Source: Notamacropus eugenii (Eukaryota > Chordata > Mammalia > Diprotodontia > Macropodidae). From it: DNA of 64,000 bases. The DNA lies in NCBI RefSeq assembly GCF_028372415.1, contig NC_092879.1:100913828-100977827 (forward strand), read 5' to 3'. Shown piece after piece: positions 43,691 through 56,058 of this stretch. The number at the start of each line of letters is the position of its first letter. Position 1 is the stretch's first letter. The position numbers and the translations under genes were made by a program. The notes under the pieces are model-generated. The model saw only the letters and a list, made by a program, of their open reading frames with translations. It searched no databases and was not told where the DNA came from.

Positions 43691-44299
43691 GCCCTTTTCC
43701 CCAGTGAATCATGCTCCTGGTGGCTCCAGAATGTGAAGGACCTTGAGTCCCAGCTGAGGGAACTTGCATTTCACTCCATAGGCCTTAGGGAACCAGGTGT
43801 CACCTGAAGGTCCCTAATAATATCAGCCTGAAGATGGCCCAGCTCCACAGATTGCTCCACTGGTCTCACCCCCTCCCCCACTCCAGAAAGAGAAGAGCTG
43901 AAAGCAGATATCGAGTCACAAGCTAAGGAGCAAATGGGGGGGGCGGGGCGGTGGGATGGAATAGGGAGATAAGACGTCTGATGGAGCAGACAGGCCTTAG
44001 AAATTGGGTCCTTAAGAAGAGCTGAAGGTGGGAAGGGGAGGAACAGCTGGGCCCCCTGTGTGGGGATATACAGGAATGGGCAATTCTCAACCTCCCCAAT
44101 GGGCTCCCAGAGCCAGGAATGCTGGGAGAATGGGAGCTGGATGGGAAACTGAGAGGCAAGTAGCAAAATGGACCTCCACATGTTTCGCTAGAGGAATGTC
44201 AGAAATGGTCACTCTGGGAGGCTGACAAACGAGGGGGAATGCAGAATAGCGACACCGGGATTGGCTTTGGATGGTTCGGGATTAGTAGGAATTGCTGGG
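43691..44299. other. No gene or named repeat
   Basis: Unique-looking intergenic sequence. A G-rich GGGGGGGCGGGGCGG stretch lies at 43936-43950. Confidence 0.45.
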
Positions 44300-44640
44300 A
44301 TTTTTCAAGCACTTTATTGCTGACAAAGTATTTATCCTGTGAGGTTGATGAGGTAGGGATTCCCAACCCCATTTTCCAAAGGAGGAAACAGGCTCAGAGA
44401 GGGAATGTGATTGATCCTATGTTGCACAGCTTCTAAGTGTTTGAGATAGGACTCAAACTCAGGTCTTCGGACTCCAGTTCCAGTGGGGTTTCCCCCATAC
44501 TGGCCCCTCCTATCATGTGGGTTCACTTAACCTCTGTTTCCCTCTGTTTCTTCATCTGTACAATGGGGGGTTAATTCATCTATCTCTCAGGGTTGTTGCA
44601 AAGGTTAATGTAAAGTGCTTTGTAACCCTTAAAGGCCTCC
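44300..44640. mobile_element. Antisense MIR and sense MIR back to back
   Basis: 44300-44490 is antisense (GGAGGAAACAGGCTCAGAGA, GACTCAAACTCAGGTCTTCG). 44525-44640 is sense (CTGTTTCTTCATCTGTACAA, CTCAGGGTTGTTGCAAAGGT, GTAAAGTGCTTTG). Confidence 0.7.
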
Positions 44641-45404
44641 AGCTACACTATCTCTAATGACTGTGGGATGACTTCGAGGATGAGTGTGGGCTACATTCTC
44701 TGATGTTTAAGGAGGGAGATGGGCCCTAAGGCAGACTGAGTCTGCACCTATTGTCTCTGGTCCTGGCAGGGAAGAGTCTGGGCCAGCATCAAGGCTTCTC
44801 TGCTCTCAGGAGACTCCATGAGTGTGGTGGTGGAGGGTCACTGCTGAGAGTGGAGGCCTCCCCAGGACCGGAGCCCTATGAGACAAAGCCTAGTCCTCCA
44901 TGATCCCCCAGTCCTAGGGAAGATGGGTAGCCTAGAGAGTTAACTCCCATCCCCCTTCCTCCCCCTCTAACTCTAGGGCTCCAAACTGAACCCTGGCTGC
45001 TGGGCTGTGAGTCAGAGCTCTGGAACTGGGAGGGGCCTAAAAGGCCTTCTTGTGCCCACCTTTCATTTTCTCTCCAGTCCTATGGGAAGATGGATGGCAG
45101 GACACACTTCTAAGTTTAATATGCATTCTTAACTCACCCTCCCCTTAAGTCTTGACAATCAACAGAACAGTCAGTAGAGACCTGCTTTCAATCTAACCCT
45201 AAATCTGTTCTTAACCTGAATTTTGAGGTGTAAGTGTTCACACCAAAAAAATGAATAATTAGCCAATAGGAGCTACACCAGCACCCCACCTTCCATCCAC
45301 CTCCACCTCACCTTTCACAGGCTAGGACCTAGGCCAGCTCACCTTGACTTAATCCAGGACTAAAGGGAAGACCCAATTGGGACAATCCCAGCGCCCACCT
45401 CTAG
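44641..45404. other. No gene or named repeat
   Basis: Unique-looking intergenic sequence. Nothing to annotate. Confidence 0.45.
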
Positions 45405-45790
45405 CCTGTCTGTACAGTTTATAAAGCATTTTCCCCACAAGGCTAAGAAGTCGGCGGAGTTGAATTGTGAAGTGGTTTGTCCACCCTCAAGGCTCCCAGG
45501 CGTGGACTTGAGCTCTCCAAACCCCAAGAATAGTCAATTCCCACTTACTAGAGCTTTCAAGTCCAATCCCCCCTCCTTTTACAAAATTGTGAGGAAGCTA
45601 AGGCCTTGAGACAGGAAATGACTTGTCCAGAGTCTTATAACAACTCTAATAGGTAGGTAATCCCATTATTAGAGATCCCTTTTACAGATGAGGAAGCGAG
45701 GTCAGAGTGACCAGATGATTTGCTCAAAGTCCTACACCTAGGGAGGGGTGGAGCCAGGCTATGAGCCTAGGTCTCTTTTGACCTCCCAGC
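45405..45790 (-). mobile_element. MIR-type antisense fragments
   Basis: 45415-45520 (TACAGTTTATAAAGCATTTT), 45540-45640 (TTGTGAGGAAGCTAAGGCCT) and 45670-45790 (CCTTTTACAGATGAGGAAGC, GAGCCTAGGTCTCTTTTGAC) are consecutive antisense SINE pieces. Confidence 0.6.
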
Positions 45791-46859
45791 TGCAGTATTC
45801 TTTGCACTCCACCATAGTGCATCTTTGAGATTCATTTTCTGACTGCTTCAGTATCATACCCATTTTACAGAGAAGGATACTGACAGATGAGGCAGCAACA
45901 TGAGCAAGTAAGGGACAAGAGTTGTAGGCAGGAAGAAGCCAGAGTCCTGGGGCTACATCCAGGCCCTCTTGAGTAGGGTACAAAACTATTTCATAAACCC
46001 CTCCCTCCCAGCCCCAGTTCTAGCTGCTACTTAGGCAAATTCCTCCTGTGGACTTCTTGTCTTCTGGGAACAGGATGAAGCCCAATGTCCCTTAGAGTTC
46101 CTTTTCTCACTCAGGAGCTGGAGAGAGCTGCTTAGGAGCTCTGGGGAAGTGGGGCAAGATGTGGGGCAACACAAGCCACCCTGGGGAGACATCAGTCAGT
46201 GAGATGGAGTGGGCCCATTGTACACTGAAGACTGATAACTAAGTCAGCAAGGAGAGGAACCGAAAGGGGGTGAGACTCTGGATTCTTGCTTCCTGACTCC
46301 CCTGAACTGCCTCCTACATCCCTGACCAGCAAGGTCTGGCTCCCTTCCTTGTTCTGTCTTGCTGACCTGTGCTGTCTCCCCCTCCGCCACAGACCTGGCT
46401 TCAGTCATTCACTCAGGGCTACACCAGACCTAGAAATGATTGCCCCAGGGGCTCTCTAACTTGATCAAGACAGGCCAATTATCTACAATTTATGGGGCTC
46501 AATTGGAGTAGTTCAGAGAAGAATGATGTGCACAATTAAGAGACTAGAGGGTCCAGCTTCTGTTCGCTGGAGTAAGGACCGGGCCAAGGACAGCAGGAGC
46601 CTCAGGATTGAGCCAGCCAAGGGTCCCACCTGGAAAATCAGCAAACACCTAAAAGCAGGGCTGGAGGGACTATGTGTTTGATTGCTTACACTTAAGAAAG
46701 TGATGGAGAAAATGTGAAAAGAGCAGATTAAATTTACAAGTGACTTGTGTCTATATTTTCCTACTCCCCCACACCCCTCCCCAAACTGGTTGTTAAACAT
46801 TTGCCAGTGCCCTGCTGGAGACAGGAAGAAAGTCTGACATCTAGGGAGCATGTGATGGT
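45791..46859. other. No gene or named repeat
   Basis: Unique-looking intergenic sequence. Confidence 0.45.
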
Positions 46860-47333
46860 GGGGAACACCTGGAAGTCAGGGAGGGAAGGCAGGAATGAAG
46901 GGAGGAGAGAATAAGGGAGGGAGGATGGAAGGAAGGAAGGAAGGAAGGAAGGAAGGAAGGAAGGAAGGAAGGAAGGAAGGAAGAAAGGAAGGAAGGGAGG
47001 AAGGAGGGAAAGAGGTAAGAGAGGGAGGAAGGAAGGATGGAAGGAATGAAGGAAGGAAGGGATAGAGGGAGGGAGGGAAGGAAGGAAGAAGGAAGGAAGG
47101 AAGGAAGGAAGGGAGGAAGGGAAAGAGGAAGGAAGGAAGGAAGGAAGAAAGGAAGGGAGGGAGGAAGGGAAGGAGGAAGGAAGGAAGGAAGGAAGGAAGG
47201 GAGGAAGGAAGGAAGGGAGGAAGGAGGGAAAGAGGTAAGAGAGGGAGGAAGGGAGGAAGGAAGGAAGAAAGGAAGGAAGGGATAGAGGGAGGGAGGGAGG
47301 GAGGGAAGGAAGGAAGAAGGAAGGAAGGCAGGC
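46860..47333. repeat. Long (GGAA)n polypurine tract
   Basis: About 470 bp of almost pure purine built from GGAA, GGGA and GAAA units, with a pure GGAA core at 46929-46980. The long poly-SFLP and GRK-type frames are artefacts. The internal block GGAGGAAGGAGGGAAAGAGG is present twice (46997 and 47217 regions), showing a larger duplication inside the tract. Confidence 0.95.
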
Positions 47334-48689
47334 AGGACAAAGAAGGAATTAGCTAGCCTAGAACAAAGAGGGGCAGGCAGGACTCTTCAAATGCAGACCT
47401 ATCCTCAACCCCCCCACCACACACCCTATCCATACTTCCATAACTAAACTCAGTAACTGCTAACCTTGGGATCTCCTCAGTCCCTTGAGGTAGGGCTAGA
47501 AATGTCTGGAGAAAGTAGGCAATACAGAATACAGACAAGGTTCTATTGTCTGGAAAGAGAACTCAGGAACTTGGCACTCCAGAAAGTTGGGCTCTTGGGC
47601 TAGAGAGAAGTGAGCTAGGAGTGGAGGTGTTGGGGTAGGGAGTGGGGCAAGTGCGGCTGGGGGCTGGTCCTGCAGCCTTCTAGGGTGGAGGACTCGAGGA
47701 GATGAGTAGTCTTCGATGCCACTGGAGAAGCAGAGGACCCTGCCTGGGACGTAGCAACCTCTTCCAAGATGGCAAGCACCTCGTTCATTTGGTGATGCCT
47801 AGAAGAGACTTTGGACCACAGACTGGCTGATGATGGATTAGCAGAGGCAGAAAGACCCTTTTGTGTTAGGTACTTGTAGGGAAATAGAACTGGGAAGGAA
47901 ATCAGAAGTCACTGAATCCAGTCTGTTCATTTTGCAGAGGAGGAAAGGGTTGGGAATATCCAAGGTAGAGAAGGAGCACAAGCCCTTTGTTTCATGTCCC
48001 TCAACCTCAGTGAATTCATCATGGCAAGCCTAGCCATCTAGACTGAGTGATTCAATAAAACAAATGTCAGCTAGGTGACAAGCCCTCAGTCAGTGGGAAA
48101 GATTCTTGGAGGCTTTGTATGAAAGCAGCTGATACTATTTGCTGCTCAAGAACTATCTTGTGTGACTGGGTGAAGAGAAATCAATCGCAGCCTGTGGAGG
48201 CTTTGTATAACACAGTAGAGAGGGGCAGGAGCCCATTCTCCCTCTGCACACTCAGATTTCTGGGGAGAATGGGCTACATACCAGAGAGGGAGCAAAAGGC
48301 AAACTCTCAGCTTCTGGTTCTCCCTTTGGGAAGCTCCCCTCAGATGTAGCTCTCTGCTGAACTGGAGGGGGAGACTCCCTCCCCATGGGATGCCCAGTTT
48401 GGGGAATGATCCAAATCCCAAACTGGCTGTTTTTCTTTTAAAAAATCATAAGATATTCCTTGGGTAGTGTCATCTGTTTTTATCCAAAGACCCAAAGCCC
48501 TTATCATCCTTTCAAATTAGGAACTTATTCAAACATAGTTGATTTTTGATGTGTCAAACTGTTCAATGAGCTCTCTGGGCCTTCTGTGATTACTGGAAAA
48601 GGAGCAGCCCATCACCCTAGCACACAGAAGAGGAAGTTACATTTAATGATAGAGTTAAGACTAGGACCTAGCTCTCCCCTCCTCCTCCG
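47334..48689. other. No gene; one MIR fragment
   Basis: 47885-47960 (ATCCAGTCTGTTCATTTTGC) is an antisense MIR piece. The rest is unrecognised. Confidence 0.4.
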
Positions 48690-48970
48690 CCCCTGTCATC
48701 TCCTGATAGTATTGGACACTTATCTCTCACTTGATGTACCACCAGCTCATGAGAACTGCTCTATAGTTCTGTACAGTGGAGAGAACCAGTGCCCTGTTGT
48801 GGAAAGAGCTTTAGATATGGAGTCAGTTCAATTCAATGGAACCCACATCTATTCAGCACCTACTACATATAGTGAGAGACTTGATGGTGGTGGCCCTTGT
48901 TCTCCAGGAGCTTACAACCTAACTGGTAGAAAATGGGTACCCAAAGAGCATTGAGAGCAAAGAGAATGAG
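48690..48970 (+). repeat. Old dispersed repeat pieces
   Basis: CTCACTTGATGTACCACCAG is not recognised. ACATCTATTCAGCACCTACT ... CTCCAGGAGCTTACAACCTA is the recurring old repeat also seen at 31500 and 39207. Confidence 0.5.
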
Positions 48971-50119
48971 ATCAGTGACATAAGGGTGTTGAGCAGGGGG
49001 GCCTCTGTTCAATTTGTCAAACTCTCATCACCTTCCTGGGATCACAAGGCATGCGATTGCTCCAGAGATCTAAAGGGCAACTTCCCTGGACATCAGCTTC
49101 TACCCTGACACATTGGCCATTGGGTTTCAGGTATAGGGGCTGCCTCTTTTTGGCCGATTGCCTGAGACTGAGGAGGGTGGGCTCCTATCTGAGGATCAGC
49201 TGTGAAAGGGCTTGCCCTCTTTCCCTGTTGTCTTTCCCCACACTCTCTCTCCCTTGGACTTCCAGACTGGAGTCCAATAAAGAGAGGGAAGGGTAGTTTT
49301 CTTCCTCTCCCTTCCCCCAAGGGGCAGGAAATGACAACATGGAAGAGAAGCTCGTGGCAAGTGACCTGTGCTGCATCAGGGGAGATTGAGAGGAGCATTC
49401 TTGGACCTCAGGCTCCCAGTTGCCTTCTCCTGCCTTCTTGGCTCTTTTTCTGAGCACAGACCAGAGTTCAACAGTCCGCAGAATGGATATTGCTAGCTTT
49501 GGGGATTCGTTTGGGGGTAATCCTAATTTCCCACATACAAGAATTCTTAAATGTGGAAGTAAGCGCTGGTCTCCCCGAGACAAAGGCTGTCCTTACCCAC
49601 TCACTTCCCAGAGAAGAAGAGACTTCTCCCCACAAGATCAAGCCCATGCTAAGGGGAGGTCAGGAGATGCGAGCCTCGCCAGCCCTCCTCCATGATATTG
49701 CTGTGAGATGCCTCCATAGTGCTGGGCTGAGGGGAATTTTGTCCATGGATGCACAAAGAATCCTTTCCTTTCCACAGAAATCTAAGGAGCACTTTCTTTT
49801 TATGTTCACTCTTAAGTTTTTCAGAGCAGGTAAAATAAAGTCCATCCCCATATCTGATACTCAAGCAGTTCAATGATCATGTGTACAAGGATTCTAGTAC
49901 AATTTGGTGAAACCTAGATGCAAGGTAATGCCTAGGGAGGAGGTGCTACAGATATGGGCAAGCAGTCCAAGAGACAAGCTGATCCCCAGGATCAAACCTG
50001 GCCCCCATGAGCCCAGAGTCCTTGGAGGGGGGGGAGGGATAAGAGTGCAAACAAAAGACCCAGCCAAAGCTCTATGATACATGGGGGGCTGGGAGGAGTA
50101 GCCATCCTGCCTTCACCTG
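48971..50119. other. No gene or named repeat
   Basis: Unique-looking intergenic sequence with several open frames of up to 132 codons on overlapping strands. None shows a domain or exon signal. Confidence 0.45.
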
Positions 50120-51030
50120 GATGAAAATGCTTCCCCATCTCACTTCTGAGTGTCAGTCCTGCATTGCCATAGAAGGCTTCTTGGGTCTGTTTATCTAGCC
50201 CGAAGTCCTTTCCTGACCTCTAGTATTGAATCTCCAACTGCTTAGTAGCCACCTCGAATTGCCTGTCTCATCAACATCTTAAGCTCAGTGTCCAAAACTG
50301 AACTCAGGCTCTTTGCCCCCAAACGTCCCCTTCTCCCTAACTGCCTCATTATTGCCTCCCAGTCACTTGCAGTTTGTGCACTGGGGCTCATCCTTGACTG
50401 CTCACTCACTCACCTTCCATTTGTTAAGGGCTGTCATTTCTGCCTCAGTAACATCTGGCCTGGTGCAGGTCCTCATCACTGCGTGTCTGCCTGCCTCAAG
50501 TCCCGCCCACATCCCAGTCATCATTCACTCAGCTGTCGATCAACTCCAGTGGCTCCCTATTGCCTCCAGGATCAAACAGAAAGCCTGTAGCTTTTAAAGC
50601 CACCCCTCCTTTGGCCCCTTCCTTTCTTAGCAGTCTTCTGAAATCTCACATCCAGCCCTACTCTGTGACTCAGTGGCACCGGCTGCCTTGAGGTTCCTCC
50701 CAACATGAACCTTTATCTCCCAACCCTGAACATTTTCACTGCCTCCCCTCTCCCCACGCTGACACTCTCTCCATCCCTTCACCTCTTGGCTTTCTTCTAA
50801 AATCCCACCTTCTGCAGGAAGCCTTTCCTTATCTCACTTGAAGAGAGAGCCTTTCCTCTGGGGATTCCCTCCACTTTATCGTGTGCATCCTTGTTTGTAC
50901 GTGGCTGTATGGATGTGGTCTCTCTCTAGACACAGACCAGCTTTGGCCTTTCTCCATATCTCCAGCACTTAGCTCAGTGCCTGGAATACAGTAGGTGCTT
51001 AATAAATGTTTGCTGACTTCCTGGTGGATT
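50120..51030 (+). mobile_element. L2 ORF2 C-terminal and 3' end
   Basis: The order AAGCTCAGTGTCCAAAACTG (LSVSKTEL), CTCCAGTGGCTCCCTATTGC, CTTCTGCAGGAAGCCTTTCC and finally TGCCTGGAATACAGTAGGTG plus AATAAATG is a nearly continuous L2 end. Frames are broken. Confidence 0.8.
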
Positions 51031-52829
51031 CTCAGCTAACCTGGACTCCCCCGGGCCCCTCTTTCCACCACTCATGTTCAGGCGGTCTCCCTTATTTGTA
51101 GAATGCTCTCCTTCACCTTCGCCTGTAAGGATCCTTCGCTCCTTGCACTGCTCACTTTAGGTCTGTATCCTGGGCAAGCTTGCCACGATCGACCTCAGTT
51201 GCCAGTGCTCTCTTTTTCCTGAAGTTACTTTGTATTTACTTCTCTGTGCACGTTATATTCCCCTTCAGCATGAGAATGGAATTGGCTCAAGGGCAGGGGT
51301 TGGCTTTGTATTCTCAGTGCCTCGCAGAAAGATCAGAACCCAGCAAGATAGTGACAAATCTTCATCAACTCTAATTGCAGGTAACCAGTCCCTGCCCTGG
51401 AGAGGAATGGAGGCCTGAGATGGTGGTTGGAGGAAAGGAGAAACTTCAAGAAACAGAAGTGGAAAGCATATTCCAGATGTCACAGATATTGAGAGCAAAG
51501 GCACAGGGGTAGGAGAGGGAAGGATGGAGCAAGAGAGATGGAAAATCATCCAGTTTTGCTGCAATGTAGCATCCAGGAAAAGGAGTGGAAGGCGATACGC
51601 TGGAGCCAGCTCCGAAGGTTCCTGGGTGCCCTCCATCCAGGTATCTGCAGCCACGCCATCTCCACCTGGCATTGGGGAACCCGGAACCTCCCTGGGCTTT
51701 GGCAGACCAGCTTTAGCCTTCTCTTGCTTGGTTTTCCACAGACCTTTCCGGATATCTCTCTGGCCATACCAGTTCCTTTGGATATGTTGCCTTTCCTCCT
51801 TTTATAAAATGTGAACTCTCTGAGAACAAGGACTGTCTAGCATACTTTGCTCTGTAATGTCAGTGCTCGGCTCTGGCTAGTCACCTGGGCCAGGCTCCCA
51901 GGGGCATAGACTCAGGGCTAAAAGCCACTTGGACTTTTGAGGATCAGAGAGGTCTGCAGGGAACCTGAAATGGCATTCAGTTCAGTCCCCTTAGTTCGCA
52001 GGTGAGCTTAAAGTGATGCTCTGAGAGGATTAGCGACTTGCTCAACGTCACACAGAGAATGACTAGGAGTTTCAACATGATCCTAGCAATGTCATAATCA
52101 ATCAAAAAACATTGATTAGGCACCTCCTTCGTGCCAGGTGCTGTGCTGAGTTCTGGAGGCACTGGGCAGCGAAGAGCGGGAAGACTGGTGGGAAGGAGCG
52201 CAGCTAGGAGCCTCTTCCGGTAACTGAGGCAGAAAGAACAGACGGTAACGGTGGGGCTGCAGTGGAGGGGCTTGAGCCAAGGGCAGTTGGATCAGGCAGA
52301 ACCTGAAGGATCATCGAGGGGCTGCCTGTAGGGGTGAGGGAGAGAAAAGAGCCCCAGATGCTGCTGAGATGATGAGCCCTGGGGCTTTCAAGAGTGGAAG
52401 CAGAGAAGCTGGGGACTTGAGAGGAGAGGATGAGTTCACTTGGGAGCTTCTGAGTTCCAGGCGTCCAAGGGACACCCAGGTAGAGCTATCTAGAAGATCG
52501 CTGGAAATTCAGGCCTGGAACCTTGGGGGAAAGTTGGGGAGTCCCCATGTATGTGGAATAATTGAAGCCCCAGTGAGTGTAACTCAAGAAGAGAGGACAG
52601 ATAATGGGCATGGGGGATCAATCACATTGGAAAAGTGAGGGAAAGATGGGGATCCAGTTAAGGGAATAGAGAAGAAACAGAATTAAGAGAACTAGGGCTA
52701 AGAGAAGGGGTGAAGGGAGGGGATAGTTAGCATAGAGTCTGTCATGTTCAAGGTCACCTAACAAAGACACCTAATAAACCTGCCTTGACATATGCTTGGG
52801 GAAGTTGGGTGACACTGCAGTGGAGAGAC
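51031..52829. other. No gene; scattered old repeats
   Basis: 51785-51860 is an L2-like 3' end. 51965-52075 is an antisense MIR (GATTAGCGACTTGCTCAACG). 52085-52160 is the recurring old repeat (ATTAGGCACCTCCTTCGTGC). The rest is unrecognised. Confidence 0.5.
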
Positions 52830-52998
52830 TCCTCTTTTTGAATTCAAATCTAGCTTCAGACACTCACTAGCTGCATGACCCCAGTCCAGTCTTAGTTTGC
52901 CTCTGTTTCCTCCTCTGCAGAATGGGTTGGAGAAGAAAATGGCAAACCACTCCAGTATCTTTGCAAAGAAAACCTCAAATGGGGTCACAAAGAGTCAG
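52830..52998 (+). mobile_element. Marsupial SINE with BovB/RTE-like tail, sense
   Basis: GACACTCACTAGCTGCATGA, TGCCTCTGTTTCCTCCTCTG, AAATGGCAAACCACTCCAGT and AAATGGGGTCACAAAGAGTC followed by AGACATGACTGAAAACA. The last part is the BovB/RTE-derived tail typical of marsupial SINEs. This is the best-preserved copy in the window. Confidence 0.85.
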
Positions 52999-53959
52999 AC
53001 ATGACTGAAAACATGTGTATGTTTTCATTGGCATATTCCCTAGTATGCTCACCTACACACATTGGGTCCAACAAAGCAAACTTAAGAAGCAGGTGGGCCA
53101 ATGGCCTGTCAATCTTTCCTTGATGGGGGTTTTCTTTGGTATTTCTTCAAGTCTTAGGAGCTGCTGCTCTAAGGCAGGGTTAAGTCTGGCTCTGTGTCCA
53201 GTGAGAGCTGTGCAGAGTGCTTGTTATCATTCAGGGAGAATCCACCCCTTCTCTCCTTCCTGTGTAGCTCACCCCACCTCCAGCAGCTCTGAGGGGAGGC
53301 CAGCAGCTGAATGCCAGAGGGGCTATGTCCAGAACCAGGTTCTGAGAGCTTCTCTCCCCCTTCTGTCCCTATCCCCAGCCAGCCCAGGACAGCTCCTGAT
53401 GGGAGGAGCATCAGTAACACTTGAAGGCCTTGGGCTGGGGAGAAAGAGGCAGACCAGAGAAGCCCCAAGCCCAGGGTTCCTTAAGATCCACCAAGGAACC
53501 AGGAAGAGAGCTCCATGGTACTGGAGTACAGGAAAGAGAGAGGGAAAAAAATTGGGGGATTGGAGGATGTCAGAACTGGGGCCTTCCTCCAGTGACAGAG
53601 AAGGAAACTGAGGTTGTGAGAGGGCAAGGGAGAGAGCCCAATGCCTTCCATGCAGGGTCTCCAGGCCAGCCAGAGCCACAGAGTCAGAAAGTATCTAAGA
53701 GACCACCATGTTCCATCCTCATTTTACATAATTAGGAATTGAAGGCTCAGAGTGGAGAAATATCTTGGCGAGCAGTTCTTCTTAGTCCAAATGCAGCTCC
53801 CTGCTCTGGCCTTCTCACTCCACCCTGTGCAAAAGGGGCCCCTTTCTACATCCCCAGACCAGTCCTTCCTGGAAGCATGTGGAGCACCATTCCAGAATTC
53901 CTCCCATTCCCCAAGAAGCCCAGGCCCGCAGGGCACAGAGGAGAACGAAAGCCAGGAAG
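52999..53959. other. No gene seen
   Basis: Lies just downstream of the proposed NALF2 poly(A) site. A 198-codon plus-strand frame (53015-53611) has no recognisable domain. Confidence 0.45.
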
Positions 53960-56058
53960 TTATCTTCAAGTATTACCATTTTATTTCTTTATGGGGTTAA
54001 CAGGGAGCTGAGGAGCCTCTGTTCCCACCTCCACCCCCCACCCCCACCCCCATCCCCAGCACAACAGAAACTGAAAGCAGTACACAGGTACATACACACA
54101 CACGCACACACACACAGAGAGACTGAACACAGAGTTGGAATAGAAGAGCGAGGAGACAACTGAATTTTAGCGGGAGGGCAGTGGGTAGGCATCGGGCAGT
54201 TGGGGCAGGGGGAGCTCTTGGTAACTGGCTCAGACAATGAATATCATAGGAACTAGTGCAAAAAAGTCCTCCTCATGAAGCACAGTGTAGAAAATGGTGG
54301 TAGAATCTGGCCAGTTTAGGGTAGAGGGAGGCAGCTGGGGAAGGACCAGACGGAGGGAAGGAGGTAGGGAGGGAGGGAGGCAGCTCACAAAGGCTGGGGA
54401 AGTAGAATAACATCAACGCTGACTTTGGTGCCTCCTGGCTAGTCCGAGCTGGGCAGCTCCTGGGCACTTGGGGTGGGTGGGGGAGGTGCTATTGGCTTCC
54501 ACAAGCCTGTCGCCCCCGCCCCGCCCGCAGAGGGCACTTCTGAGGGTCTCTTTCATCCTTGAGCCCCACTCTACAATCCATGCAAATACTTTAAGAGAAC
54601 CTGGCCACAGAGAGCTAGCTCCCTGACTGGCTAGACCCCAGGGCTGAGCTACAGGACAGAGTTGGGCTTCCCTACGAGCCTGTCAGCCCTGACTCTGTGC
54701 CCTCCCCAACCTCTCTGAGCCCACTAATTGAATCCAGTCCCTGACCTGCTTCACTCCCATCCACTCCAGGCTTTAGCTTACAGCCTCCTTCACCCACAAT
54801 CCTTTTGCAATCCCCAGGTCCCCTACCAGTGGCTCCCAGGATCAGCTCTCATGGGTCTTGGCCTTCACTGGCTGGGAACCTGCTGAAACTGAGCCTTCCT
54901 CGAAGCCTTAGAGGATATCCCGGCTCAGCCAGGGTCAGCAGGGACCTTCACTGCTGCTCTCCTTGTACATCCTTTGCTGTCCCCTCAAGTGCCCCTTAAA
55001 TGGCATCTGGTCTTTGGTAGGTCAGGTGGGAGGCTCACTTGGGCAGGTCTCGGCCTCAGTGGTAGCACCAGGCCCTCCCTTCACTGAAGATTGGGATGGG
55101 ATGCAGGTGGAAAAGCCTGCGTGGGGCCCCAGGCCTGAACCTTTTCTCCATGGCCCTCCAAAGTGAGAGCTGAGTCCGAACCGGCTCTCTATCTTTGAGC
55201 CCAAGTGAAGGAGAAGCGTATTGTCTGCTGCCTTACAAGGTTTTCCTGCGCCTGTCTCTGGTTTAAGCTGGTGTCCTCCTCTCCAATGCTGCTGGCTGGG
55301 GGACAGGCACTGCCCTCTGTGCAGGCCTTCGGGACAGGCCAGCCTCCCAGGTACCACAGCCTGTTTGCCTTTTCTCTCCAATAACCAGACTATCCTTGGG
55401 CCTTGCTTGGAGTCCCCGAATCGGGGCGTTCCTCGCCTGCCCTCAACCCCGAGAGTGTCTCCTCTCCTCCCCCACCTGCCGAGCCCTGTTTTCGTTCCTC
55501 TGCTCCTATCTCCCCAAGCCCCTTCCCAAGGGCTCCCTAGCTAATTCTTCCTACAGAAACCTGGCTCCTTGTCCCTCGCCAGCCACTACACTAGAGAAGC
55601 TCACTTTGGCCCCGGGAAGAGGAGGGTACAAGGCTGCGAGATAAGGGAAGGCATTGCCGGCTAACTCCTAGGAGTGTGGGGACTTGGGGGGCAGCGGGGC
55701 TTGCAGGGAATAACACAAGAAATGTGGGAGAGGACGCCTCCTCTCCTGGTCGCCCCACGGGACATCTGAAGGCCTGGGGTGGGCTTGCTTGCCAGAGCCA
55801 GGTCTCGAGCCGGGGTGACTGCTCCCCGCTTTTTGGCTTGGACTTGGGGGAGGGCGCTGGAGGCTGCTCCCTGCTCCCCCCCCCCGTCGGAGCTGCTCTC
55901 GGGCCGGGGGTCCCCCTCCCCCCTCCCCTGGTCCTGCACCTCCTCTGGGAGGAGGGTCTTTTGCAGGAGCGGCGGCAGGAGCAGCGGCGCTGCGCGCTGG
56001 CTGGAGGGGCGCTCTCCCTCCCTCCCCGGGGGACATTCTTCTCTGGACACGCCCTCTT
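53960..56058 (-). other. NALF2: NALF2 3' UTR (proposed)
   Basis: About 2.1 kb lies between the last NALF2 stop codon and the first AATAAA on the minus strand. It contains no interspersed repeat that I recognise, only a CA run near 54095-54118 and C-rich stretches, as expected for a UTR. The GC content is high near the exon. The extent is an inference from the poly(A) signal. Confidence 0.5.
53980..53985 (-). terminator. NALF2: Poly(A) signal AATAAA, candidate for NALF2
   Basis: TTTATT on the plus strand reads AATAAA on the gene strand. It is the first canonical signal downstream of the stop and is followed by a T/G-containing region within 30 bases. Confidence 0.5.

Noticed and set aside
46876..47340. 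154-codon Ser/Phe/Leu/Pro frame
   Set aside because: Translation of the GGAA/TTCC tract.
53015..53611. 198-codon plus-strand ORF
   Set aside because: No domain, no exon context and composition like surrounding non-coding DNA.
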